DNA of 64,000 nucleotides from Nepenthes gracilis (lineage: Eukaryota; Streptophyta; Magnoliopsida; Caryophyllales; Nepenthaceae). The notes under the pieces are model-generated. The model saw nothing but the letters and a program-made list of their open reading frames with translations, did not search any database and was not told the origin of the DNA. The translations under genes were made by a program, and so were the position numbers. Position 1 is the stretch's first letter, and each line of letters begins with the position of its first letter. Shown in pieces: positions 46,130 through 57,955 of the stretch. Location of the stretch: NCBI GenBank assembly GCA_033239525.1, contig BSYO01000022.1:13402923-13466922 (forward strand), given 5' to 3'.

Positions 46130-47169
46130 TGATGCGTATCTGGATCCGACTTCGAATAGATTCGGATTCACTTGATTGTTTGGATCCAGCCTCGTTCATC
46201 GAGTTTGAATCCTACACATCACTACAGTAAACAAGAGGTCAAGTGCCGGCGGGATGTTGTCCCACCGAAAACACTCCGATACTCAAGTTAGTAATAAGCC
46301 TTCGAACTTTGAGAAGGTGAACTGATAAGTAAAAAGAGAGAGAGCGAGAATGAGATTGGTGGGAGTGTTGGCCTGTAGATGTAGAGACGTTTCCGTGACT
46401 CGTTGAGAGTATGGTTTCCCGACTCGATGTTCACAATGAAGAAGTGGGAGCTACGTCCTGAAAGCGTGGTAGCTTAGAAGGACGGTTCTCAGAGAGCGGG
46501 CGAAGTCTCTATAATCTGGAGGCTTGGAGTGGGATTGGCAAAATAAGCGATTGAGAGTAAGTATGCTCAAGCACTGCATTGTATTTTGCATCTGTGTTCG
46601 TATTTCAGAACGTGTCCCTCCAGAGTGGAGACTCTGGGATTATATAGACGGTGGGGAGTGCGCCTTCCTTGGTTAGGAAGGCGTAATCTCTTACCTGGTG
46701 TTGGGTGGCCTTCCTTGAGCAGGAAGGCTTGACTGGCGTGATCTAATAGGATCGTTTCCTTTCTGAGCGGGTAACGGGTCTCCAGATTATCTTCCTTCCT
46801 TTTGTGCTTTTGTGACCGTTAGACTCCATCGTTGGCAAGGAGAGAGAATCTGGCGCTTTCCTCATAGGGAGGGCGCTGAATTATTGATACCTTCTTTAGA
46901 GGAGATTGACTTCAAGGAAGGCGTGAAATCAGGAAAATGACCGTTGCTTGTCGTGTACGGAAACGCCTGCCAAACTGGGCCTGGCCTGTATTAGATTTTA
47001 TGTCTTTTCGTGGCCTGCTATTACAGTACTTTCGGTCAACAGAAATATTGACCGTCTTGAGGGAGCGCGTTGGTCCGCTGGTTTTCACGCCCGTCTAACG
47101 CATGTCTGAGCTTTTCTAGACTTTGGCCATTTTTTTTTATTAGGCCTACCAGTTATGACCTACCCATCA
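46130..47169 (-). mobile_element. 3' LTR of the Tat element
   Basis: On the plus strand it begins TGATGCGTATCTGG and ends CCTACCCATCA, giving TGATG/CATCA ends. TATATAA on the minus strand at 46640-46646 is the likely TATA box. It is more CG-rich than the 5' LTR. Confidence 0.9.
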
Positions 47170-47182
47170 CTAGCCCCCATGC
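47170..47182 (-). other. Polypurine tract of the Tat element
   Basis: On the minus strand GCATGGGGGCTAG directly precedes the LTR start. Confidence 0.75.
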
Positions 47183-47619
47183 TGGTGGTCAGGATTCTGG
47201 CCTCCGACATGTTTATGATGGGATGCGCTTGTTTTTGCTGGCGGAGTTGTTGCCTGTCTGGAGAGGAGCCTTGAGTACTTTCAAAATGTTAAACGGATTT
47301 GTTGACCGTTCTTGAAAAGTTTTCGAGCAACTTGGAGAAGGAAGCGTTGATCATTAGCCGTCCTGTCAGAAAAGTGTCCCACGTGTCTCTATGTGGTACG
47401 TTCAAGATCCCGATATTTAATGAGCCGAAGGTTCTGATTCGACAGCCTTCTTTTAGGGAAATGACACATGGCGGTAATGATGGCACAGGCTTTCGAGACG
47501 GTTTCATGTTCACACGGGTTTTTAAACCGCCTGCTTATTTCATTTTGAATTTCCTGTGCCTTCCTTGTTTCTTCATCTTTTTATTCCGTTTGACAAGAAG
47601 AATAACCCTAGCTTTGACC

Positions 47620-49238
47620 ATGGCATCCGTCGTTGACATCGCTTCCGTCTTGAGAGAAAATGACGTGAAAGTCTTGTACGTTGAGTATAACATTCTGCAG
47701 AAGATCGCCTTCTGCTTTCTAGGGAAGGACGACAGAGCTTTCTTTTCGGCCACGGGCTTCGTGACCGTATACGAAGCCCATTTGAGGAGTGGGCTCCGCC
47801 TTCCAATCCCTGATGAGCTGATGTCGATTTTTTGGGCGCTTCAGGTCCCCATCGCTTAGTTTCATGCCAACGTCGTCAAGTACCTATGCTCTCTTTGCAT
47901 TTTCCTTCGTCAACACTCGAGGCTGTTGACTATGTCAATGGTTAGGGAGATCTTCAAGATCAATCAGGGAGGGGAGTGGATTTCATTATCTCCCTGTAGC
48001 GGTTTCAAGATAAGCACCGTCATATACGACTCCTTCAAGAACTAGAAGAACCGGTTCTTTTTTGTTAATATGTGAGAGTCCTAGCCCTTACCCAAGGAGT
48101 GGGGCCAGGTGCATGAGGTATATACGGGGGCACCTTCGGAGGCGGAGACGGCATCCCTGGAGTGGTTGGTTAAGCTGGTGGAGGATAATCTAGGAGACTT
48201 CCGGAGAGACCACTTAGTCTCTCGTGTGGAGGCAAAGAAGGCCAAGTGGGGGCTTCCGTCTCCAGTCCAGAAATTGAAAATTCCGCCGCCGGAGGTCTTG
48301 TAGAGAAAAAAGAAGAAGAAGGGTTTTATCACTGGTCCCCGCCCGTCTGATGCAAGTCCTCCCAGTCCAAGGCAAAAGAGGGCAGCCTCGGTGGCGCCTT
48401 CTTCGTCGTCCTCAGGGCCTGACTACCTCTCTACTTGGCATTTTGCGGGTGTTGGCGCCGCATTTGGGATAGAGGTGGAGCTGGCCCTTCAGGCTTATGA
48501 GGCCAGGTTGAGCAGCGGCGTTGTTCTGGCGCAGCCTGCGCCATCAGGGTTGACTCAGGAGCCATCCATCAAGGCGCCTGGGCAGTAGGAGCCGTCGGTT
48601 GGACCGCCTGTTGTGGTAATTCCGGCTGAGTAGCAGGAGCCGATTTTGAAGCCCTCCACCGTTCCCAGGGAATTAGCCAGGACGGAGGATACTCCAGAGG
48701 ATCCAATGGCAGAGTTTATGGTTGAGGTCGCCATCAGCCCTGCTGATGTGGGTCCCTTTCCTAGCTCATCGCCTTTTGCGTCGGAACTGGGTGTGTGGCC
48801 AAACTGGGTGCGAGGTATAAATTCTGTTGCCCACATTGTCTTTTGATTTTTCTTTTCTAACCCCCCTTTTTTGTGCAGGCTGATAAAGTATCAAGCACAA
48901 TTGCCAAGGCGTTCAGGCAGAGAGACATGGTGATTTCCGATAGGGATAGAGAAATTGCCTGGCTCGATGCTAAGTTGGTGGCTCTAGGGGCGGAGCACCA
49001 AGAGGACGCGGCTGTCTTGGAATCTGTTCTGGCGGGCATGGAGGCGGAGAACTTGAGCTTGAAAGCAGAGATCGCCCGTTTGAAGGAGGAGAACGAGCAT
49101 GCTAAACGGTGCCTTGATCAACTAGCTTGGCAAATGGCTACCCAAGAGAACAATCTGAGCCTCCGTATCTGTCCCCACGAGGTTGAGGGCATGATGCTAG
49201 TGCGGTTGTGGGAAGGGATCAACATGGACCAAGGTTAG
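47620..49238 (+). pseudogene. Antisense extra ORF (aORF) of the Tat element, gypsy-type transposon protein
   Basis: It is read on the plus strand, opposite to gag-pol. ATG at 47620 starts ASVVDIASVL. The stretch RSGLRLPIPDEL through FHANVVKYLCSL to REIFKINQG resembles the plant 'putative gypsy type transposon' domain (Pfam Transposase_28 type) known from antisense ORFs of Tat/Retand elements. In-frame TAGs at 47857 and near 48042 and a TGA near 48072 break it. A Pro/Ser/Ala-rich middle follows. Then there is an intron-like break with a good acceptor (TTTTTTGTGCAG at 48878), and a heptad-rich coiled coil from DKVSSTIAKAF to LAWQMATQ (48879-49160). Its function in the element life cycle is unknown. 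Confidence 0.7.
48808..48878 (+). other. Possible intron in the aORF
   Basis: The acceptor TTTTTTGTGCAG/GCT is strong. Two donors are possible. GTGCGA at 48808 keeps the frame open between Asn-Trp and the coiled-coil exon. GTATAA at 48815 is closer to consensus but breaks the frame. At 64-71 bases it would be near the lower size limit for plants. Confidence 0.4.
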
Positions 49239-49715
49239 ATTGTCAAAGTTGCGGACGGCCTCCCTTACCCTGGCCAAGTATTTGGCCATATGTGGGTTAT
49301 TTGCCTCGAAATTTCCATTAACCTAGTTGACAATCAGCTCGGAATCGCTGTAAACAGCCAGTCACTTGGCCGAGCACTCTTTTGATAATCTTAACTCGGC
49401 TAGTAGGGCTTCGTATTCGGCAAAATTATTGGTGGCCGGGAAGTCGAATGTAAAGGAGTATTTCACCTCAAACCCGTCAGGGGTCGTGAGGACCACCCCT
49501 GCTCCACTGCCCGTGTCTGTAGATAATCTGTCTATATGGAGTACCCATTCTGGAGCCTCCATGCACTGTTTCGCATTCTCTGAGGGCTGTTTTTCAAGAA
49601 TCGGGGTCGTGGTCTCAACAATGAAGTCGATCATGGCTTGTGCCTTTATGGTTGGCCTAGGTCTGAACTCAATGTCAAACTCGTCCAATTCGATAGCCCA
49701 TTTTACTAACTGTCC
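49239..49715 (-). pseudogene. Tat RNase H, 3'-truncated
   Basis: Minus-strand sequence includes WVLHIDRLST, FPATNNFAEYEALL and then VYSDSELIVN, the Tat RNase H with its Glu and Asp positions. The first catalytic Asp context (usually VDGS) reads HIDRLS. A stop interrupts after ECSAK (49362). The sequence ends at about 49239, just before the usual NADALA motif, where aORF sequence takes over. Confidence 0.75.
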
Positions 49716-51190
49716 AAAAACATTAGGTTCCTAGAATATGCTCTTTAGAGGCTAGTCAGTGAGAACTATAATGCGGTGCGCCTGAAAGTAGGGCCTCAGT
49801 CTTCACGCGAAAAATATGAGGGCTAAGGCTAATTTTTTTGTGCGTAGGTAGCGCGTCTCTGGTCCGGTCAGTGTTTTGCTACACGGTAGACTAGCCGTTG
49901 GGTATCGGAGTCCTGGCTTACGAGGACAGAGTTGAGGGACACCTCCGATACTGCCAGGTACTTTTTCAACTCATAGAAGGCTGCCTGGTAATATGTTGTC
50001 CATTGGAACCCGTTTGCTTTTGTTCCCCTCAAAGCCTTAAAAAATGGTTGATACTTGTTATCAGACTTCGCTAGGAAGCGGGACAAGGCTGCTAATCGTC
50101 CAGTCAGTCACTAAACATCCTTGACGCTTCGTGAGGGAGCTATGTCCACGAGGGCCTTGATTTTCTTTGGGTTTGCCTCGATCCCTCGTTGGGAGACTAT
50201 AAAACCCAAGAATTTTTTCGAGGTTACCCTGAAGATGCACTTAGCCGGATTCAACTTCATTTGATACTCGCAGAGCACCTCAAATGACTCCGCTAGATCG
50301 CGGATATGGTCGGCTGTAATTCTGCTCTTAACGAGCATGTCGTCAACATAGACTTCCATATTGCGGCTAATCTGATTTTTAAATGTTTTGTTTACCAGCC
50401 GCTGGTAGGTGGTTCATGCGTTCTTCAGTCCGAAGGGTATCACCTTATAGCATCAAGTCCCCTGGTCTGTATGAACGAGGTATGCTCTTCGTCCTCCAGA
50501 CTCATTCGGATCTGGTTATAGGCTGAATAGGCATCCATGAAGCTCAACAACTCATGTTCGGACGTTGAGTCTACCAACAAATCAATCATGGGTAAAGGAA
50601 AGCTGTCCTTTGGGCAGGCTTCGTTAACGTCAATGAAATCGACGCACATTCTTCACTTCTTGTTGCTCTTCTTTACAATGACTACGCTGGAAAGCCAATC
50701 CGAGTATTGAACCTCCCTGATGAATCCGACAACCAGCAGTTTCTTTACTTGTTCCTGGATGGCGACCAACTTTTTCACTGAGTGGTTTCTCCGATTCTGC
50801 CTGACGGATTTTTGGTCCGAGTTGAGGCCTAACTTGTAGACAATTACCCAATCCAGAATCCCAGGCACGTCAACGGGAGTCCATGCGAAGATGTTAGCAT
50901 TCCGTCGTAGGAATGTGATCAGTTCTTCGCATAGCGTGCCGGTGAATGAGCCACCAATTCGTATGCACTTTTCTGGATCATCCAGATTCAGTGGGATTAA
51001 GTCGGTTGCCTCACCAGACTGCCCCTGCTGTAAGATTGTTTCGTCTCGATGGTCAAGTTCTCCTACTGCTTTGGTGCTGTCGTTAGGAGCTATTTGGGAC
51101 ATGTAGCATGTTTGTCCTGTGACTTGGTCATCCAGTACTTCGCCCACACCGCATGGCATTGGAAATTTCAACTTAAGGTGTGGTATTGAA
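49716..51190 (-). pseudogene. Tat reverse transcriptase
   Basis: Minus-strand pieces in order: ADLIPLN-like lead, KKLLVVGFIREVQYSDWLS, MCVDFIDVNEACPKDSFPLP, SFMDAYSAYNQI, the catalytic YVDDMLVKSR (around 50350), LNPAKCIFRV and then the connection domain FFKALRGT. Stops and small shifts occur near 50650 and 50108. The catalytic Asp pair is intact. The family usually has one continuous gag-pol frame. Confidence 0.9.
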
Positions 51191-51199
51191 GTGACGGCC

Positions 51200-51690
51200 C
51201 CAAACGTTGTTAAGCACGGTCAGCCCAGTAATGCGTTGTATACAGAGGGCAAGTCGACTACCAAGAAGATAAGTGTACGACTCGCCGTTCTCGGGTACGT
51301 TCCTAGGATGACTTCTAGTTGGATCGTCCCTTGAACGGGCACCGGTTCTTTGTCAAGGCTATACAATGGGCCTTCTACAGATTTTAATTGACTATTTTTT
51401 AAACCAAATTTAAAAAATGCATCGAGATAAAACAAATCACAAGGACTTTCAGTATCAATAAATACTCGTTTCATCTGGTAGTCAACGTTACCGTTGGAAA
51501 CGATTGCAGATATAATAAGGGGGTCTTCACGGGGAGAAACTACATGTATCAGGTCATCGTCACTAAAACTAATGATATTGTCAGTAGTACGTTGCTTCTT
51601 CCTCCCTGGGTGCTGGTCCTTGTTATCTGCCGGATTTTTAATCGGTTGGGTGGTAATCATGTTAACTACTCCTACCGCGACCCGGTTTCA
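51200..51690 (-). pseudogene. Tat aspartic protease
   Basis: The minus-strand frame 51660-51220 contains VFIDTESPCDLFYLDAF, where the family has Asp-Thr-Gly-Ser. The Gly is Glu here, which would destroy the active site. VDLPSVYNALLG is the second conserved block, followed by a stop in place of Arg. Confidence 0.8.
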
Positions 51691-51699
51691 TGTTGGAGA

Positions 51700-53257
51700 G
51701 GACCCCGATCCTTCTTCGCCAATGGTACCAGAGTTCTGACCAGGGCCTTTGACGAACCTGGTGAAATGGCTCATTCTGATCAGTTCCTCAATCCCCTGCT
51801 GAAGGGTCTTGCAGTCCTCTGTGGAGTGCCTAGGAGATCGATGAAAATTGCAGTACTTAGCTGGTTTCCTCCCTCCGCCTTCTTAGGTGATTTTGGCCAC
51901 TTAAGGAACTTCTCCCCACGGATCTGCATGAGGACGTTTGAGCGCGTATCAGTCAATGGCATTAGGCTGATGGGCCCATAGTCCTTGGCTCTGGTGGCCC
52001 AATCCTGTGGCGCTTTTGGTGAGAGTGATTACCACCGTTGTGTTTCCTCTTTCCTTCAGATGGGAAAGAGCAAGGTTGTTCAGGCCGGTCGGGACGTTTT
52101 GCCTCATTGGTATCTTCTACTGCTGTGTAGGCCCTGGTGATATACTTCGCTTCCCAAAAGGTTTGCAAATTCTTATGCGCCAGATGTCTGAAGAACTCTC
52201 CATGCGCCCGTGCCGAGATGAAACTGCCCAGTTTCATTTCCTCTGTGAGTCGAGGGGTCCGCCTAGCTTCTGCCATGAAACGATCCAGAAACCTCCGTGG
52301 GTTCTCTCCATGCATCTGCTTAATGTGCAACAGATACAATGACTGTTTTTCCTCCCTACAGTTGGAGGCATATTGGGACAAGAAAAGATCCAAAAGCTCC
52401 TAAAAACTTCGGATCGAGTCTGGGGGGAGATGATGGAACCAGATGCGTACGTCCCCTTTTAAAGTGAGTGAGAAGCAGGGACACATGGTTGCATCCTCCA
52501 ACCCTTGTAGACCCAGATGGGTGCAGAAGTGAGCGAGATGATCGACGGGATCTGCACTCCCATCGTAAGAGTCAAGAGCAGGCATTTTAAACTTCGCCGG
52601 CATGGGATGATTTAAGATCTCCACTGTGAAGGGAGATCTGTCGATGTTGGCTGTGCGATCATCGTCTTTGAAGACGCGGTTCCATAACTTCTCCAGCCTC
52701 GGATCTATTGGAACGACATTAGCAGATCTTTTGGAGTTGAGATATGCCTTCAACTTCGTTCTCTCCCTGGCTTATTCAGCAGCCGGGCGGCTGCTATCTC
52801 TGGCAGATGTAGCAGCTCAGGAAGCTCCCTCCTGAGCCTGAGGCCTAGATTCTAATCGTAAGTATCTAGGGTTTCTTCATTTCGGACTTTCCTCCGGGGT
52901 AGAGCTGGTTCCTCGTTCTTCATGCCTTAAACGGCTTTGGGCGTGTGAGGACATTGGTGCGGGAGGGCTAGTTAGCCATCCTGTTTGTCGGGCTGGAACT
53001 TTCTTTCTCTGGCCTCCTCGTCTGGACGCCGGTGCTGGAGCCACCGCCAGTGTAGCCCCCAGCTGTGCTTGCTCCTGGTAGGAGCAGAGTATCTGGAGCA
53101 TTCTATTCGTATTGTGCATATACTCCACTAGGTTTTGGAAGAAAGATGCCAAAATTTCACCGGCTACCCCATTGACCATGGTGCCAATGGCGTAGTCCTA
53201 GTTTGGTGAGACTACGTCTTGGGCTGGGTCGCTTGCTTGCGCCCTTGTGTTCACCAT
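51700..53257 (-). pseudogene. Tat gag
   Basis: ATG at 53257 starts VNTRAQASDPAQD, the common plant gag opening, and hits TAG within 20 codons. Later pieces include PFTVEILNHPMPAKFKMPAL, then YDGSADPVDHLAHF (retrotransposon gag domain), CFSLTLKGDVRIWF, HIKQMHGENPRRFLDRF and the spacer RHSTEDC-like zinc-knuckle remnant near 51830. Frames are broken near 53199, 52850 and 52395. Confidence 0.85.
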
Positions 53258-53322
53258 TTTGTTTAAGGGTGTTAATAAAAAAGAGCTTCTGGGAAACGTA
53301 GTTGGCTTTTTATAAGTGTTTT

Positions 53323-53338
53323 CCACAAACGGCGCCAA
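53323..53338 (-). other. Primer binding site of the Tat element
   Basis: On the minus strand TTGGCGCCGTTTGTGG directly follows the LTR end. This is the TGGCGCCGT-type site typical of Tat elements. Confidence 0.85.
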
Positions 53339-54401
53339 TGATGCGTATCTGGATCCAACTTTGAACAGATTCGGATTCGCTTGATTGTTTGAATCTGGCT
53401 CCATTCATTGAGTCTGAATCCTACACACTACTACAATAAACAAGAGGTTAGGTGTCGATGGGATGTTGTCCTATTGAAAATATTCTGACGCTCAAGTCAG
53501 TAACAAGCCTTCGAACTTTGAGAAGGTGAACTAATAAGTAAAAAGAGAGAGAGCGAGAATGAGATTGGTGGGAGTGTTGGCCTGTAAATGTAGAGACGTT
53601 CCCGTGACTTGTTGAGAGTATGATTTTTCGACTCGATGCTCATAAGGAACGAGTGGGAGCTACGTCCTGAAAGCGTGGTAGCTTAGAAGGATGGTTTTCA
53701 GGGAGCGGGCGAAGTCTTTTTAATCTGGAGGCTTGGAGTGAGATTGGCAAAGTAAGCGATTGAGAGTAAATATGCTAAAGCACTACATTGTATTTTGCGT
53801 CTGTATTCGTGTTTCAGATCGTGTCCCTCCAGAGTGGAGACTCTAGGGTTATATAGACGATGGGGAGTGTGCCTTCCTTGGCCAGGAAGGTGTAATCCCT
53901 TACTTGGTATTGGACGGCCTTCCTTGAGTAGGAAGGTTTGACTGGCATGATCTGATGGGATCATTTCCTTTCTGAGCGGGTAACGGGTTTCCAAATTATC
54001 CACCTTCCTTTTGTACTTTTATGACCGTTGGACTCTACCGTTGACAAGGAGAGAGAATCTGACGCTTTCCTCATAGGAGGGCGTTGAATATGTTGATACC
54101 TTCTTTAGAGGATATTGACTTCAAGAAAGGTATGAAATCAAGGAAAGGACTGTTGCTTGTCGTGTACGGAAACGTCTGCCAAACTAGGCCTAGCCCGTAT
54201 TAGATTTTATGTTTTTTCACGGTCTGCTATTACAGTACTTCTGGTCAACAGAAATTTGACCATCTTGAGGGAGCATATTAGCCGTTTGGCTTGCACGCCG
54301 GGCGGTTAACGCTAGCGTTGACCATCTAACGTGTGTTTGGGCTTTTCTAGACTTTACGCTGTTTTTCTTATTGGGTCTACCAACTATAAGCCTACCCATT
54401 A
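53339..54401 (-). mobile_element. 5' LTR of the Tat element
   Basis: It matches 46130-47169 with many transitions. Its outer end reads CCCATTA instead of CCCATCA. A TATATAA at 53849-53855 (minus strand) is the likely promoter core. Confidence 0.9.
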
Positions 54402-54406
54402 CTTAC

Positions 54407-54764
54407 CAAAACAGCTTTAATGTAGAGAAAAAATATAGATACTCTAATTTTATGAATCTTTATAAGTATCATTAAATGGATAAGATATCAAATAATTGTG
54501 AGTATCCTGAAAGTGATAATTAGAGGCAATTTATTAAACAAAATATTAGTATTGGCTGCATGGTTCAAAAGGCTATATTTATTAAAAAAGATACAACCTC
54601 TTTATCTCCTTCATCCACTGTTGGATATATGGAGTGCATATGTTAAATCCCCCGAATCCCATTCGTTGGTTACAAACCTTTATCATTGTCGGCCTCTCCG
54701 AGATAAAATGCGGGATCCTTTATTATGAAGCACATGCTTCATGGATTTTTTTTTTTTTTTACTT
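54407..54764. other. AT-rich flank, no gene
   Basis: This is the continuation of the pre-insertion locus right of the Tat element. It ends in a T run before the duplicated block. Short frames have no recognisable content. Confidence 0.5.
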
Positions 54765-55711
54765 TTTTAAAAATAAAAATTTATATATAAAAATCAAAAA
54801 AAAGAAAAAAGGGGGAGGGGGAAGCGCAGGAACCTTAGAGCTCCACCAAGATGGATCAGGGATTCTGTTTCTTTATCAATCACAATTGGATTGATAGAGA
54901 TTCAATCGTGATAATTTAAATACTAAAATAAAAATATATAAATACCTATTTTTATTTAAAAACTTTTAATATTTAACTTAATATTTATTAAATATTAATA
55001 TAATAAAAAAACTTTAACAATTAACTATATATATTATTTTTAATATATTAAAATTTTATCTATTAAATTAAAATTTAATAAATAAAATAAAATAAACAAA
55101 AAGAAACAGGATTCCCCATCCCCTTCAAGCCCCTCCAAGACTGGGACACACATGATTAGCAATGTAAAGCTTTCAGCCCAAGGGTCTCTTCTCATTGGCC
55201 AGCCGCATGCACCAAATATTCGTTCCACCAAAACGCGGCTCTTTGTAATTTCCCTCCTTCCAAAGGGGTTCTTTTTATACGTGATTTACACACGTATTAA
55301 GTTGGTTTAATTTTTTTCCCCCAGCTATTTTTAATTTTTGAAAATTTTATTTAGAATCTAATTTTGAGAAAGGCACTGTACTATAATAAGCTCTTTTTTT
55401 TTAAACATAGATATTAAAATAATAATTAGAAAGTGATGCCAAAGGGGGGGGGGCGGGGGAAGCAAGCCGTTAAATTTATTAGGATATTGAGTGCCAAATA
55501 TTTACAGAAAAAAAAACTTTTTCCCTTATTTAGCAAAAAATACAAAGAAAAAAAAATATTTTTCAGTTAGTTATTTCATAATTAAACTCAGCATTTAGAC
55601 TTTTTTCGTGGGTAACAATTAAGGCTCATGAAAACACGTACGCCGGCAACCCCCATCGCTGAGCGCAATGGATAGAGTTTTTGCCCGTTTTGGGCATTTC
55701 CATAAAAATTT

Positions 55712-55937
55712 ACGGCACGTTTGGTTGCTGAAATGGAATAAGGTGGGAATAGAATAGTTATTCCCAGGGAATAGAATTAGATGGGAATAAAGTTGGAAAT
55801 TGTTATTTCTATATTTGGTTGTTGGAATAAAATTAGTTAGAAATTTGTATTACAATATTTGGTTTGTAGAATTATATGAAGAATAAGGTAAGAATTTATC
55901 TAACGACGCTTTTACCCTTTAATAATAATAAAAAGAA

Positions 55938-56008
<71 letters not shown>

Positions 56009-56110
56009 GTAATAAAAATAAAAATAATAATAATAATAATAATAGTAATAAAAAAATAATAATAATAAAATAATAAAAACAAATAATAATAATAAAAGTA
56101 ATAAAAATAA

Positions 56111-56164
<54 letters not shown>

Positions 56165-56345
56165 GGCAAATTTGGGTTAATTAAAAAGTGGGTGAGAATT
56201 CCTTTTCCTTCGCAAATGCGAATAAAACCTAGCCAGCACAAGCTTAATAGTTATTCTTGTAATCAAGGAATAATTATTCCTTCTAATCAGTATTCCCAAC
56301 TCACTTTCAAGAACTCAAAACTAAAATTCTTTATTTCACAAAGAA
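55712..56345. mobile_element. MITE-like element expanded by AAT repeats, copy 1
   Basis: The left end reads GCACGTTTGGTTGCTG, then GGAATAAGGTGGGAATAG. The right part contains complementary GGAATAATTATTCC-type palindromes and ends near AACTCACTTTC. GTTTGGTT plus GGAATA-rich ends are common in plant MITE-like elements of uncertain superfamily. About 240 bases of AAT repeats fill the centre. Confidence 0.5.
55921..56161. repeat. AAT microsatellite, copy 1
   Basis: AAT/ATA units are interrupted by AAAGT, AAAAC and A runs over about 240 bases. Confidence 0.95.
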
Positions 56346-57317
56346 ATAAGATATTCTTTAAAAATAACATATTTTAAAAAATAAAATTTATATATAAAAA
56401 TCAAAAAAGAAAAAAAGGGGGGGGAGGGGGGGGAAGCGCAGGAACCCCGAGCTCCACCAAGATGGATCAGGGGATTCTGTTTCTTTATCAATCACAATTG
56501 GATTGATAGAGATTCAATCGTGATAATTTAAATACTAAATAAAAATATATAAATACCTATTTTTATTTAAAAAACTTTTAATATTTAACTTAATATTTAT
56601 TAAATATTAATATAATAAAAAAACTTTAACAATTAACTATATATATTATTTTTAATATATTAAAATTTTATCTATTAAATTAAAATTTAATAAATAAAAT
56701 AAAATAAACAAAAAGAAACAGGATTCCCCATCCCCTTCAAGCCCCTCCAAGACTGGGACACACATGATTAGCAATGTAAAGCTTTCAGCCCAAGGGTCTC
56801 TTCTCATTGGCCAGCCGCATGCACCAAATATTCGTTCCACCAAAACGCGGCTCTTTGTAATTTCCCTCCTTCCAAAGGGGTTCTTTATACGTGATTTACA
56901 CACACGTATTAAGTTGGTTTAATTTTTTTTTTCCCCAGCTATTTTTAATTTTTGAAAATTTTATTTAGAATCTAATTTTGAGAAAGGCACTGTACTATAA
57001 TAAGCTCTTTTTTTTTAAACATAGATATTAAAATAATAATTAGAAAGTGATGCCAAAGGGGGGCGGGGAAGCAAGCCGTTAAATTTATTAGGATATTGAG
57101 TGCCAAATATTTACAGAAAAAAAAACTTTTCCCTTATTTAGCAAAAATACAAAGAAAAAAATATTTTTCAGTTAGTTATTTCATAATTAAACTCAGCATT
57201 TAGACTTTTTCGTGGTAACAATTAAGGCTCATGAAAACACGTATGCCGGCAACCCCATCGCTGAGCGCAATGGATAGAGTTTTTGCCCGCTTTGGGCATT
57301 TCCATAAAAAATTTACT

Positions 57318-57576
57318 GACGTTTGGTTCTTTGAAATGGAATAAGGGACAATAGAATAGCTTATTCCTAATGTAATTAGATTTTAATAAAGTTCAAATCG
57401 TTATTTCTATATTTGGTTGTTGGAATAAAATTAGTTAGAAATTTGTATTACATATTTGGTTTTAATAAATATATGAAGAATAAAGGTAAGAATTTATCTA
57501 ACGACGCTTTTACCCTTATAATAATAAAAAAAGAAGAATAATAATAATAATAATAGTAATAATAATAAAAGTAAAA

Positions 57577-57609
<33 letters not shown>

Positions 57610-57709
57610 GTAATAAAAAAAAAATAATAATAATAATAATAATAGTAATAAAAAATAATAATAATAAAATAATAAAAACAAATAATAATAATAAAAGTAA
57701 TAAAAATAA

Positions 57710-57775
<66 letters not shown>

Positions 57776-57955
57776 CGAGGGCAAATTTGGGTTAATTAAA
57801 AGTTTGGTGAGAATTCCTTCCTCGCCCAAATGAGAATAAAAACCTAAACTGGCGATCGTGTTTAATAGTTATTCGGAATCATGAATAATCATTCCTTCTA
57901 ATCATATTCCCAACTCACTAAGAACCAAACTACTAAATTCTTTATTTCACTGCTA
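57318..57955. mobile_element. MITE-like element expanded by AAT repeats, copy 2
   Basis: This is the counterpart of 55712-56345, with GACGTTTGGTTCTTTG at the left end and the same AAT core (57520-57775). Confidence 0.5.
57520..57775. repeat. AAT microsatellite, copy 2
   Basis: It has the same interrupted AAT pattern as copy 1, with different unit numbers. Confidence 0.95.

Larger units (their letters stand above)
46125..54406 (-). mobile_element. Tat-lineage Ty3/gypsy retrotransposon, with TSD
   Basis: The element spans 46130-54401, flanked by the 5-bp TSD CTTAC at 46125-46129 and 54402-54406. It has two LTRs, a primer binding site TTGGCGCCGTTTGTGG and a G-rich polypurine tract. Order in element sense (minus strand): 5' LTR, gag, protease, RT, truncated RNase H, then an extra ORF in the opposite direction, then the 3' LTR. 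Integrase and the second RNase H of Tat elements are missing. All frames carry stops, so it could move only in trans, if at all. The LTRs differ at many sites, so the insertion is not recent. Confidence 0.9.
54765..56372. repeat. 1.6-kb tandem duplication, copy 1
   Basis: It starts TTTTAAAAATAAAAATTTAT and shares with 56373-57989 a G-rich run, GCGCAGGAACC, a GATCAGGGATTCTG-type stretch, the GGCCAGCCGCATGCACC region and a MITE-like end with AAT repeats. No gene is seen; a 63-codon minus-strand frame is open in both copies but has no known domain. Confidence 0.85.

Noticed and set aside
47299..47619. Extension of the antisense ORF to an upstream start
   Set aside because: The upstream part has no domain, begins with a non-ATG codon, and lies next to the polypurine tract and LTR. 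ATG at 47620 is the better start.
55876..56241. Poly-Asn and poly-Ile/Leu/Tyr frames
   Set aside because: They are translations of the AAT microsatellite. The same holds for 36329-36589, 45255-45455 and 57448-57829.
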